Of a DNA stretch of 64,000 nt, positions 54,601-64,000 are shown one piece after another (position 1 is the first letter of the stretch; each line of letters opens with the position of its first letter). Position numbers and translations under genes: made by a program. The stretch covers positions 56,314,291 through 56,378,290 of the forward strand of contig OX419755.1 in NCBI GenBank assembly GCA_948567375.1, written 5' to 3'. The notes beneath the pieces were generated by a model. That model saw nothing but the letters and a program-made list of their open reading frames with translations. It was not told where the DNA came from and did not search any database. This stretch comes from Lunularia cruciata (taxonomy: Eukaryota; Streptophyta; Marchantiopsida; Lunulariales; Lunulariaceae).

Positions 54601-55790
54601 TCCCCATCTTGGGGAAACTAGTTTGTCAGAAGATGAGGACGAATCTAAAGACTCATCATCTTTGTCCTCAGACAAATCCAAAGATGAAGTTCAAGTCAAT
54701 TACTTGGAATGCTATGAGGTGGATGTCGAAGACGATGATCCATATGACCTCGCCTCGGGTGAACCTGACTTGGAGGAAGGGGGTTTGATGGTAGCTCACC
54801 TCAGGTTAAGCCGAGTAAGCCATGTTGAAGGAGTCATCAACCCCGATGACTGTCAAGATGTTGTTTTGACTGAAGGGAAAATTTTAAAATTTCAAAGACA
54901 GTCACTTTGGAGGAGTTGGCAGGATACACTGCATTGTTTATAGAATTCCAGGATGTATTCACCTGTTCTATTGATCAAATGCCGGGTATTCCATGAGAAT
55001 TTGGAGAACACCGGATTGATCTGGTTGAAGGTGCAGTTCCGGTTTGGCAGAGACAATACCGCTTGAACCCAAAGTACTCCCTTTTGGTGAAAGATGAAAT
55101 CGACAAGTACTTAGGGGCCAGAATCATCTTCCCTGTCTTAAGCAATGAATGGGTTTCTCCCATTGTCATTATCCCAAAGAAGAAAATAGGGAAGATCCGA
55201 GTGTGCCAAGAGTTCCATAAGTTGAACGCAGTCACAAGGAAGGATCATCATCCCTTGCTTTTTATCGATACAATTCTAGACCAAGTAGTTGGTCACCCTT
55301 GTTATAGCTTTCTTGATGGATTTTCAGGGTACAATCAAGTATCCATTCAAGAAGAGGACAAGGATAAAACTACATTCACGACTGATTGGGGCACTTTTGC
55401 TTACAATCAAATGCCCTTTGGTTTGTGTAATGCTCTTGCTACTTTCCAGCGGATGATGAATTCAATCTTCAAAGATTTCCTTTGCAAATTTGTGGAAGTA
55501 TTTATTGATGATTTTTGTGTATTTGGGCAAAGAGATGTACATTTGGATTACCTTTGCCAAACTTTTGAAAGGTGTCATTTTGCCAGCTTGTCATTACACC
55601 CGGAGAAATGCTTCTTTGCAATGAAGGAGTGCATTCTTCTTGGGCATCAAGTGTCAAGCCGAGGTATTGAAATTGATGTCAAGAAGGTTAAAGTAATCGC
55701 AACTTTGGAATCCCCAAAGAACATCCGAGAGCTGAGAGCCTTCTTGGGACATGTTGGATACTACAGACGCTTTGTGTCAACTATGCGGTG
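54601..55790 (+). pseudogene. pol: Element E reverse transcriptase
   Basis: After the acidic linker and VNYLECYEVDVEDDDPYD, a one-base change near 54893 shifts the frame. RT is then read in 55063-55818: KYLGARIIFPVLSNEWVSP, IPKKKIGKIRVCQEFHKLN, FLDGFSGYNQVSIQ, MPFGLCNALATFQRMM, FIDD at 55501-55512 and RAFLGHVGYYRRFVS. The catalytic residues are intact. A stop near 54996 (GIP-stop-EFGE) and the shift prevent full translation. Confidence 0.88.
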
Positions 55791-56330
55791 CTTGCTGCAC
55801 CCCTTACAAAGCTTATGAAGAAATCCAAAGACTATCTGTGGGAAGCAAATAAAGAAGAAGCTTTCCAAGTGTTGAAGAAGAAACTGGTTGAAGCACCACT
55901 TATGAGGGCCCCGAATTGGGATGTCCCTTTTCATGTATATGTGGACACTTTTTCCATGGCCATTGGCGTCATCTTAAGTCAGAAGGACAAAAAGAAGAAG
56001 GACTACCATGTGTATTATGCCAACCAACAACTTTTAGTTTCTGAAAAGAACTATTCAACAACTGAAAGAGAAGCACTCGGAATGGTGTATGCTTGCAAGA
56101 AATTTTGCCACTACCTATTGGGATACAAGTTTGTCTTTTGCGTTGACCATTACGCATTGCAACATTTGGTCAAGAAGGCTGATTTGTCCGGGCCAATTGC
56201 AAGATGGATCTTGTTGTTACAAGAATTCACATATACAGTACAAGTGAGGAAGGGAGCTTTGCATTCAAATGCGGACTTCCTGTCTAAGTTAGAAACTCAA
56301 GACCCGGAGTGGGAAATTGACAATCGGATC
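55791..56330 (+). pseudogene. pol: Element E RNase H
   Basis: In the open piece 55788-56525: LAAPLTKLMKKSKDYLWEAN, FHVYVDTFSMAIGVILSQ, STTEREALGMVYACKKF (Glu kept), FCVDHYALQHL and HSNADFLSKLE. All acidic residues are recognisable. It is uninterrupted and lacks the solo LTR that splits the same place in B, confirming that the nested insertion there is secondary. Confidence 0.88.
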
Positions 56331-57136
56331 CTTGATGAAGAGTTATATCAATTAACAGCAATGCGAAGTACAAGGTATGCAATAGAATATCATTATCTGC
56401 ATACTCTCCATTGTCCTAAAGGGATGGACCCGGAGAAGAGGGCAGTCTTTCTCAGGAAAATGGGGCCGTACCAGCTCAAACACAACATTCTATTCAAGAT
56501 GGGCAAAGACGAAGTACTTTGGTGATGCTTGAAGTCATACAAAGTAGGAGGCGTGATTGAGTCTTTACACTCCAAAGCATCAAGAGGACACTATGCTTTG
56601 AAGAATACTGTAAAGAAGATTCTTTTGGCAGGGTATTGGTGGCCTAAAATGTACAAAGACACGCATGCTCATATCCGAAGCTGTGATGCTTGTAAGAGAA
56701 CGAGAAAGCCGACGGCCACTTCTCAATGGCCTTTGAGACCAATTTTGCCCTTGGCCCTATTTGAGAAATGGGGAATTGATTTTGTGGGTCCCATTCAACC
56801 AATGACCCAAGTCACAAGGAAGCAATACATTTTGGTTTGCATGGACTATGCTACCAAGATGTTTGAAGCTGAAGCAACTCGCAAAGATGATGCCAAAATC
56901 GTGGCAGAATTTTTCTTTCAAACATCATCTCCCAATATGGGTGTCCTCTGGAATTGGTCAGTGATAGAGGGACACATTTTTTGAACTCCATGATGGAAGC
57001 ATTAACCAAGTGCTTTCAAATTAAACATCGGAAGACTACTCCTTATAACCCAAAAGCAAATGGCTTAACAGAAAAGGCAAATGGGTTACTTTGCAAAATT
57101 TTGAATAAGGTGACTATCAATTATGCCTATGACTAG
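56331..57136 (+). pseudogene. pol: Element E integrase, C-terminally truncated
   Basis: It continues from RNase H (KGMDPEKRAVFLRKMGPYQL). After a stop at 56523, 56529-56984 has the HHCC finger (ESLHSKASRGHYALKN, CDACKRTRKPT) and EKWGIDFVGPIQPM. A frame change near 56920 precedes SDRGTHFLNSMMEAL and YNPKANGLTEKANGLL (catalytic Glu kept). It breaks off at NYAYD (57133) where the deletion joins it to LTR sequence. Confidence 0.87.
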
Positions 57137-58942
57137 GATATCTTGAGGTGCGGGATGAGTTGGCCGTAGTGAAGACCTGGAGTACGGAAACCTCGTTGTT
57201 GCAAAGTAAGTTGACAAGGGTGGAGATGGAAGCCAAAGAACTTCAAGTTGAGGAGGTTCTTTGGAGTTAGCACTTTGAGGTGATGAGGGAGGATCTAGTA
57301 AAGAGTCATGATGAGGCAAAGGAGATGACCGCATTGGTTACAATATTGAAGGAGGAAATTGCAGATGCCCGAGTTGAGTTAATCCACTCAAAAGCAATTA
57401 TGGCGGTGATGGAGCAGGAGTTGGAGAGTCTCAAGAAGAGAGCAATGGAGAAAGATCAAGCTTGGCAGCGAGAGTTAGCAGAGCACAATAGAGAAGAAGA
57501 TTGGTTGCGAGGATTGGTGTGAGTAGCAAAAGAGAAAATCTTTGTGAATCAAAGGGAGAAGGAGGCATTGAAGGCCAAATTTGAAGATGAGCTCCAGATG
57601 TATCGTAGTGAGTTGGAGGAAGAAAGGAAGAAGAAGAAGCTTGCGGTGATAGGAGAAGTTGATGAAGTAGAAGGAGTAGTCAATGAAATCAAGGCAATGT
57701 TGAGCATGGAATTTGAAGGTAAACCCGAGGAGGTGAGATTGCAAGAGAAAGGAAAAGGATACGGAGTTGAATAATTTAATATTTTGTCTATGAGAACATG
57801 TAGATAGGAAGATGTTAGAGGTAGGAGACAATGTGTATCTTAGACTAGATCTTGTTATAACAGAGTTAGATAAACTTTGTAGTGAAGTACAAGAAGTACA
57901 AGACCCAAAGTTGTAGAAGTAGGAGTACAGGTGTCTTTGGAGTTGTTCTCTAAAACTTTAGAGAAGAGTGGGTTAGGGGATATCAAGTTAGAAAGATTAC
58001 CTGAGACCTCAATTGTAGTTTGTAGTGAAGAGATTGTAGAAATAGAAGAGTTAGGAGTAGGATTAGATAGACCCAAGAATGGTGAAATTATCAAAGAATC
58101 ATTGGGTTTGGGAGCCAAAGTCAAGGTAGACATTGAATTGGAGTAGAAACAGATTTGAGATTTGAAGAGGTAGATATGAAGAAGAGTATTGTCATTTCAG
58201 ATCTGCATGTTAGAAAATTTGTTGTAGAACGGTATAGTTGTTAGTAACTATCATTTGCTGCACTATTTAAAGATGGCATTTGCAATCATATGTTGTTCAG
58301 TATTCATATTTCTGAAGATAGATAAAGCAAAGTGTTGATTTCAGTGCTCGTTGCTTGAGCTTAATTCCGAGTGTCAACTTTGTGTGTGTACTTTGTGAGT
58401 GTTTGGAGAATTTCAAAGTGCAAGTCAGTGTGCTTGTTGGATGTAGATTCCACAGCCTTGATCTTTATTCTATGTGTTTGATCTTGAGTGAAGTGCAATT
58501 GGAGCAATGCCTTGACAGATCTGAGAGGAATTGTAGTGTTGGTAGTATTCTACATTTGTGAGTGTAGTGTAGAGTTGATGTGAAGCAATTTTGATCAAGG
58601 AAGTTGTGCCTTTAGTGGAGAGGTGGAACACAATTTTGAGGCAAAGTCATTTTGCAATAAAGTGCCATCTTCGGGAGAATCTGAATCATCACAATCAAGA
58701 TTTGTTTGGACAGAATTTGTTATGTTGTGATTATGGGTGTGTGAATTTGTGACAAGTTGTCAAGATTGTGAGCTTGTTACTCTCTTTTGGGTGTAGTTTC
58801 TACTTGAGATATCAAAGAGAAAATCAAGAAAGACTACATTGTGACATTTGAATTTGTATTTGACCAATTTTGAATTGTATCTCTATGGGAACAAACTTTA
58901 CTTCTTGATTACCGCAAAAGTGATATTTGCTGGGTTGTCACA
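57137..58942 (+). repeat. Element E 3' LTR, 5'-truncated and of another subfamily
   Basis: It starts at the point equivalent to about 49690 in the 5' LTR and ends gggttgtcaca at 58942. It contains the coiled-coil part of the LTR ORF (57280-57522, 57544-57774, 57931-58146). The end of that ORF (LERLPETSIVVCSEEIVEIEELGVGL) resembles element C's copy (IERLPMTSIVV) more than E's own 5' copy (VERLPKTSIVDQSEEVIEL). TATA-like cactatttaaag is near 58260. Confidence 0.75.
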
Positions 58943-59120
58943 AAGCTACTCTATTATGGTACCTAGGAGAGGAAAAAATGCATTAACTCTATTGGACTAT
59001 AAAACTGCCAAGGAGAGACCACTCTAATTGGAAGCTCTCTAAGCTACTCTATTATAGTACCTAGGAGAGGAACAAATGCATTATCTCTATTGGACTATAA
59101 GTCTACAAGAAAGCTCTCTC
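58943..59120 (+). repeat. Tandem duplication, about 98-bp unit
   Basis: Two copies begin aagctactctattat(g/a)gtacc at 58943 and 59041 and share tacctaggagagga, aatgcatta and ctctattggactata. They differ by several substitutions and a short deletion. The duplication sits exactly at the 3' edge of element E. Confidence 0.85.
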
Positions 59121-61126
59121 TTGAGCAATCAAAAATGAATATTGGAAAACCTAGCTAAGCATAAAAGAATCTATACTGTATTGAACAAAACAGCAAACAA
59201 TCCACCACTCATCACCAAAGTCAATAGGAAAAAGCTCATAAGCCATGTAGTTTGCAAGAGAAGCAACTAAGAAGAGATAGAAATAGGATCCAATTCACAG
59301 GGAGTTTTAAAAGAAGTAGATCTATGAGTGTGAATGATAAAATGCAGATTGATAAATAAGGATGCATAAGAGCTATCCACTATCAAGAATCATATAGTTA
59401 TTGCTATATTGCAATAGCTTAATAAGGCTAATTTTATATTTTCTCCAAGTTATTAATGACATGTAAGTTTCATCATTATAAATAGCCCATAAGCTACTAA
59501 AGTCTAAAGTCTCTCAAGAAGGAAGTTCTTATCCCCTATAGATCTAAGGAGGCATGACATAGTGTGGTATTAAAAAATGTGGATAGATAATGGAAAAATT
59601 GTACATAAAAAACCAAAACCATACACTTCAAGCTAATGCACATGAAATAATATACTTGCTTCTCTTTGAGAACACCATCTCAACCTTTGCTTCAAGTCAC
59701 ACCACTATCCAAACTTACCATTACTAGGATATGTTATGTCCATTAAATTTCAAGTCCAAAATAAATATCTTTTCCTCTTGTTGATTTACTCACAAATATA
59801 GAGAATATATTAATAATGAAAATTTCCTCCTCATCAAGTCCTTGAGCCTCACTTTCTCATCTCTCAAAATCATTTTCTTCTCTCAAGTAGCTTACTCATA
59901 TTCCTCTCCTCAAGTATCTCAATCTCACTCTTTAGATTTTTGTAAAACATATTAGTAATGAAAGACCATAGACTTTAACAATGAGGAACTCTCCTAATGT
60001 CACAATCTCTCTCTTCCAACAGCAATAGTTTAGTCTTTGTATCTATATATGTATCTTTCTAATATCTATGTACTTCTTGAAAGTGCATACCTCAAGAACC
60101 ATTCTTGGCATCCTAAGAGAACTAGTCTTTATAAGTAAGAGAGTACAAGTCCTAATCTCATTCAAAGCTAATTATTGCCTCTTTTAGAAAGGTCTATTTA
60201 AGGCAACTATGTTGTCTATACAACTCCTTTATACTTCTTTATACTAGTCCTTGTAGAAACTATATGTAGTGAGTACAATCTAACTCATTGAGTCTTATCT
60301 TGCATTCATTAACTCTCCTGTCAACAACAAGCTCTATCTTAAGAAAAAGCTTTCACTTGACTTTTTTGTACTCTTGGAATAATCCAAATCATTGAAAGTA
60401 GAGAAGAACTTGTAAAGTTATTATGTTAAGAACTATGGTTTAAATATTGAAAACATAACCTTTTCAAACCAATATACCTCATATTAACTCACTCATTCTC
60501 TTCCTTATTTTCTGTGTCAAAATTCTTTTTTTATTATAAGCTCTTGTAGACAGCATCATCCACACCTTTCAATCATAACTTATCTTCTTATAGACAAAGA
60601 TCCTATGAATGAGGAACTATTTCATAAAGTCCTTGAACCTGCATTGATCTCAAATGTGAAACTTATCATTGTAAACTAGCCAAATTGCTATATATAACAA
60701 GTAACCTCAATTCCACCCAATCCTAATCTCTAATCTTAATCCTAAACTCTAAACATGTAAATTTTGATCCTCATATTCAAAGTGATGGGATTGTGCTCAT
60801 AATTATAATAAAAGGCCTACAAATTGAATATTTTTAGATTCTATTCAAATTCCTCTTTATATTATGGATCTCATAGGAATCAATCCTCAAAATTAATCAT
60901 TCATAGGAATCAATCCTCCACCAAAGTTTTATCAAGTGATCTCTTCTTCTTGCTTCTTCTTCTTACTCTTGGAAAGTATATGACTCTTGTATTACACTTA
61001 GTGTATGAATAGCCTCTTATAAACTCATCTTGTCTTGGTTCTTTTCTTGTAGATCTCCATAAATTGTGTAAAAAGAGAAACTTAAAAGAAAGAAGTAGCT
61101 ACAAAAATTGATAGGTTATATAAAAA
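59121..61126. other. AT-rich non-coding stretch
   Basis: Two kilobases without a credible reading frame on either strand. It is rich in short T/A and CT runs. A 17-base phrase, cataggaatcaatcctc, is repeated at about 60870 and 60902. No LTR ends or tRNA were recognised. It may be the far side of the family F element's LTR or leader, or an eroded element. Confidence 0.4.
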
Positions 61127-61751
61127 CCAAAGAGAGAAATAAGAGAGTGGAAGATGAAAGTGAAAGATCACATTGGGACTCTTAAATGAGAGAAACCCTA
61201 AATGCATGAGCTTGGACTTTGGTATATGAAGGGAAGCATACAAGGCTCTCAAGAAACTTCTCAAGAAGCTTAATAGAAGTGATTTTCTTAAAGTGCAAGC
61301 CAAGCTAACCATGAAGCTTCTCAAGAAGCTTCCTTTTAAAAGCCATCTACTTTGTAAAAGACTGAGACCAAGGAGAGAAATAGGAGAATGGTACTCACAT
61401 TGGGACACTTGAATGTCTGAAAACTCCGAATGCCTAGCATGAGCTTTGGCTCTTGTATATAACATGATCATATAAGGCTCTTGAGAAGCTTCTCAAGAAG
61501 CTTCTTTGAGCCACTTTCTTGGAGTGCAAGCCAAGTTAACCAGGAAGCTTCTCAAAAGGCTTCCTTCTAGAAGTTGCCTACTTGGCGTACAACCTAAGCT
61601 AATTAGAAGCTTCTAGAAGCTACCTACTTGAGGTGCAAGTTAAGCTAGTCAAGAAGCTTCCTAGATAATTTTGGAATATTTTGGGCTAATTTTCCTTATT
61701 CTCTACTTTGTTAGCCTTACTAACCACTATGCCAAACTCCATATTATTACA
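61127..61751 (-). repeat. Family F 3' LTR with internal duplication
   Basis: On the minus strand it begins TGTAATAATATGGAG at 61751, directly after a purine tract. The body carries heat-shock-type motifs and the shared blocks cattcggagttttc and ctccttggtctcag. The sequence 61127-61350 is a second, diverged copy of 61366-61700 (gagagaaataagagagtgg, cacattgggac, aatgcatgagcttgg, gaagcttctcaagaagc), so the LTR or part of it is duplicated in tandem. The far border is unresolved. Confidence 0.7.
61455..61618 (-). promoter_or_regulatory. Heat-shock elements and TATA-like box in family F LTR
   Basis: A perfect three-unit site GAAGCTTCTAGAA is at 61606-61618. GAA-nn-TTC pairs are at 61485-61492 and 61497-61504. 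On the minus strand a TATATAC box near 61455-61461 lies about 25 bases beyond the cluster. The layout is the same as at 16838-17009. Confidence 0.55.
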
Positions 61752-61765
61752 TATTCCCCTACTGC
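61752..61765 (-). other. Element F polypurine tract
   Basis: The minus strand reads gcagtaggggaata just before the LTR start TGTAATAA. This fixes the LTR orientation and the 3' end of element F. Confidence 0.7.
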
Positions 61766-63008
61766 TAGTTGCTGACGTCCTTGTTGCCATTGAAGATTCA
61801 AACTCTTGGATGGCAATTTGTGCATTTTAGAGGTGAGAAAGAGGTTCCCATGTGGCATCATGAAGGGGATACCCTTTCCAAAGGACATTGTACTCTGTAT
61901 GTGGTCTGCTTCCTTGTTGAATGTGGTAACGTGAAAGGATATGATCAACTTTGTACTCCTCATGATCACGGATAGTGATGGGAGGAGGAGGAGGTTGGAC
62001 ACAAGAGGAAAAATAAGATGGGTTAGGAAAAAAGGGTTCAACTTGGAAATGTGAAAGACAAGGTGGATGCACATATGACAAGGTAAGACAAGGCAATAAG
62101 CAACAACAGAGATGATTTGGGTGATATCAAAGAGTCCTATCCAATTAGGGGTAATTTTACAAACTTGGGTATCAAGTGAGAGGGGTAGATTACTAGAGGA
62201 TAGCATCACTTAATCACCAACTTCAAAAGTGAGATCACGACAATGGTGGTCCGCATATTGTTTCTAATGATTCTGAGCAACAAGGAGGTGAGATTTGGCT
62301 TGTTAGAGATATTGGGATATGGTGGTCAAGAAGGTTGAAGTACGAGGGACCTGATATGGAGAAGGAGCAAGAAGAGAATCTAGAACTAGTGGATCTTGGC
62401 CAAAATTGAGAAAGAAAGGAGAAAATCCAATGCTTGCTTGTTTGGAATAATTGTAGGCAAATTTTATAGCTGCAAGACATTCATTCTAATTGGTATGGTG
62501 GACATTGACAAAGGCATGCAATATATCCTCCAAGGTAAAATTTGCATGTTTGGTTTGTCAATCAGTTTGAGGATGATAGACCATGTACAAAGCAAGCTTG
62601 GTGCCGAGTATCTAAAAGTGTGCTTGCCAAAACTTCCCAATGAATCAAGGATCACGGTCAAACATGAGTACACATGGCATCCCATGATGCTTGAATACAT
62701 TGTCAAAGTAGATTTGTGCTAATGTTGGAGCATCCATAATATCAAAAGTTGGTGCCAATTGGATTTGCTTTCTAAGCTTATCCACAAACACCACAATTGT
62801 TGTGTGTCTTTGCTTTGTCTTGGGTAAGGATGTGATGAGATCCAAGCTCACGAGATGGAATGGGGACTGGTTGAAGGAGTCCACTTGGCTTTTGGTTGCT
62901 GGCCTTGTTACATTAGCAGCTCTCACACAATTGGACAAACTCTCAAACATCTTGTGTCATGTTGGGCCACCACCATTGGTGTTGGAGGGTATTCAAGGTC
63001 TTGTCCTG
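61766..63008 (-). pseudogene. pol: Element F pol end: integrase with chromodomain, broken
   Basis: Reading leftward from 63008: QHQWWWPNMTQDV (HHCC region), VSLDLITSLPKTKQRHTTIVVFVDKL (core, first Asp) and FDRDP (second Asp). Then TLEDILHAFVN follows, with the D-G-Q-T-E-R motif damaged to TD-stop-QTKH, so the catalytic Glu is lost. IGFSPFFLNFGQ, PNWIGLFDITQIISVVAYCL and HLVFHISKLNPFF form the C-terminal module. After a frame shift, a chromodomain lies at about 61830-61967. The open pieces are 62645-62950, 61727-62209 and 61827-62096. The chromodomain marks it as a chromovirus. Confidence 0.85.
61830..61967 (-). pseudogene. Chromodomain of element F
   Basis: DHEEYKVDHILSRY and YNVLWKGYPLHDATWEPLSHL match the chromodomain core, with aromatic cage-type residues (Y, W) and the W-E-P-x-x-x-L ending. 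In chromoviruses this module binds methylated histone tails and steers integration to heterochromatin. Confidence 0.85.
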
Positions 63009-63694
63009 TGAGCCGGCCTGTCTCTCACTCAGGATGAACCTCTGATGGCTATTATGGTAGCGCACCATGGACTAAGAAGGCAAGGAACCCGAACTCCATC
63101 ATACTCCTCCAAGGCTAACACTCCAAGACTCAAGACATTGCTCACTAGAGAACTCAATGAGAGAGATAGTTGCAAATGAAAGGATGATGAGTACCTCCTC
63201 ACTCCTTGTTTATATACTTGTGAAATAGTTACGTACCAAAGTTACTAATTACCATAGTAACTCAAGTTACTAGACTAAATGTCAAGTAAAGTCAAAAAGT
63301 AGAAAGGAATATCCATTCAGATGGGCATATTCCCCTAAGCATGTGGTCTTATCTTGACCCAACCACTAAGTCAAGGATTCCTTCACATGGGCTATCCTTG
63401 GAATAAAGAAGAATCCAAAAGAAAAAGGTTTGCGGGCCCAAGAGTTCTCAACTCTTTCCTCAAAGCCAAACACCTAGGAATAATGCCAAGTCAACACACT
63501 AAAATCCAAAATAGTGGTGCTCATCTTTTCTACTTCCTCTAAAGTAAGGTCCACTCTATCTTAGCTATGACTAACTTTAGCTAACCATGACTAATATAGA
63601 ACCATCTTTTATCTCTATAAATAATATCTCTTAAGTACTTGTAATACCAAGCTAAATATCACAATACCACACACATGCACAAATGGGTGTTACA
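63009..63694 (-). repeat. Element G 3' LTR
   Basis: 686 bp, TGTAACACCC (63694) to CCGGCTCA (63009) on the minus strand. It inserted into the integrase finger of element F (left flank tcctg). It is highly similar to the solo LTR at 19872-20561, with only scattered differences, so family G was active relatively late. The open frame 63354-63542 recurs at 20219-20407 but looks non-coding. Confidence 0.87.
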
Positions 63695-63741
63695 TTTACC
63701 CCGGACTAAGTTTTCACTTTGTCCTCAAAGTGAAGGTCTCT
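63695..63741 (-). other. Element G polypurine tract and pol 3' end spacer
   Basis: The minus strand reads agtccggggtaaa directly before the LTR start. The short spacer before it follows the pol stop after YHRR. Confidence 0.65.
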
Positions 63742-64000
63742 CTACCTTCTATGGTACATCTTCAACTTATCATGGTTAATCCTATCAAAGTGTCTTCCTC
63801 CCAACTCCTTGAGATCATAGGTGTAATTGCCCCACACCTTCTCTACTATGAAAGGTCCAAAGTACTTAAGCAAAAACTTCTTTTGCACTCTCTTGAATCG
63901 AATGGAATCAAACAACATTACCCAATCACCTTCTTTGAAAGGCTCCACCTTCTTCTTGCCTTGCCTCTTGTCATAGCTCTCCTTTTGTTTCCTTTGGGCT
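63742..64000 (-). pseudogene. pol: Element G pol C-terminus (integrase GPY/F module), runs off the window
   Basis: The minus-strand frame, open from the window edge, reads GKKKVEPFKEGDWVMLFDS, KKFLLKYFGPFIVEKVW, YTYDLKELGGRHFDRIN and HDKLKMYHRR, then stops at 63742. This is the SH3-like integrase C-terminal module with the GPF motif. No chromodomain follows before the purine tract. The rest of the element lies beyond 64000. This piece has no internal stop, in keeping with a younger insertion. Confidence 0.85.

Larger units (their letters stand above)
47710..58942 (+). mobile_element. Element E: B-superfamily element with 3' deletion
   Basis: The 5' LTR (47710-51525), primer site, gag, protease, RT, RNase H and most of integrase are present. 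At 57136, in the middle of integrase, the sequence jumps into the middle of an LTR (57137-58942), so the integrase end, purine tract and first half of the 3' LTR are gone. The flanking pentamers (gcata before, aagct after) do not match. The 3' LTR piece is noticeably different from the 5' LTR. Confidence 0.87.

Noticed and set aside
59121..61126. Possible host gene in the retroelement-free stretch
   Set aside because: No frame over about 65 codons, no homology I recognise, and no consistent splice-bounded coding segments.

Overview
This window looks like nuclear DNA from a land plant with a large, transposon-rich genome. I found no host gene, rRNA, tRNA or CRISPR array that I could support. 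Nearly everything from 3.9 kb to the right edge is decayed, nested Ty3/gypsy LTR retrotransposon sequence from at least six families (called A to G here). The pol types, a plant-style aspartate-tRNA-like primer site and frequent CAG/CGA/TGG to stop changes suggest a streptophyte with heavy cytosine methylation. A non-flowering lineage (moss, lycophyte, fern or conifer) is my inference only.

Layout. 1-3.9 kb: AT-rich non-coding DNA with hairpins and short tandem repeats. 3.9-4.6 kb: minus-strand gag fragment. 4.6-16.4 kb: element A (+), whose pol carries two unusual additions. One is a cytosine-5 DNA methyltransferase domain between protease and reverse transcriptase. The other is a C-terminal PHD finger after integrase. 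Its integrase is split by a solo LTR of the B superfamily with target duplication ATACA. 16.7-17.1 kb: piece of an LTR of family F with perfect heat-shock elements. 17.1-23.7 kb: element C (+), truncated, with a family G solo LTR in gag. 24.1-24.4 and 41.9-42.1 kb: two halves of an F-like LTR split by element B (24,446-41,940, +, target duplication AAAGC). Element B has 3.8 kb LTRs that each contain a long ORF for a coiled-coil protein, and its pol is split by another solo LTR (target duplication ACTTG). 42.2-47.7 kb: element D (+), very decayed, with a perfect 130-bp palindrome. 47.7-58.9 kb: element E (+), a B relative with a deletion and an apparently chimeric 3' LTR. 58.9-61.1 kb: AT-rich non-coding DNA. 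61.1-63.0 kb: element F (-), a chromodomain element. 63.0-64.0 kb: 3' LTR and pol end of element G (-), inserted in F's integrase.

How the parts relate. Element A would have encoded gag, protease, a DNA-methylation writer, RT, RNase H, integrase and a chromatin reader in one polyprotein. The B/C/E superfamily carries a large accessory protein in the LTR itself, behind its own TATA box. Family F LTRs have a heat-shock-type promoter layout. None of the copies appears able to make intact protein now. The nesting order (A older than the solo LTR within it; F-like LTR older than B; B older than its nested solo LTR) gives a relative history.
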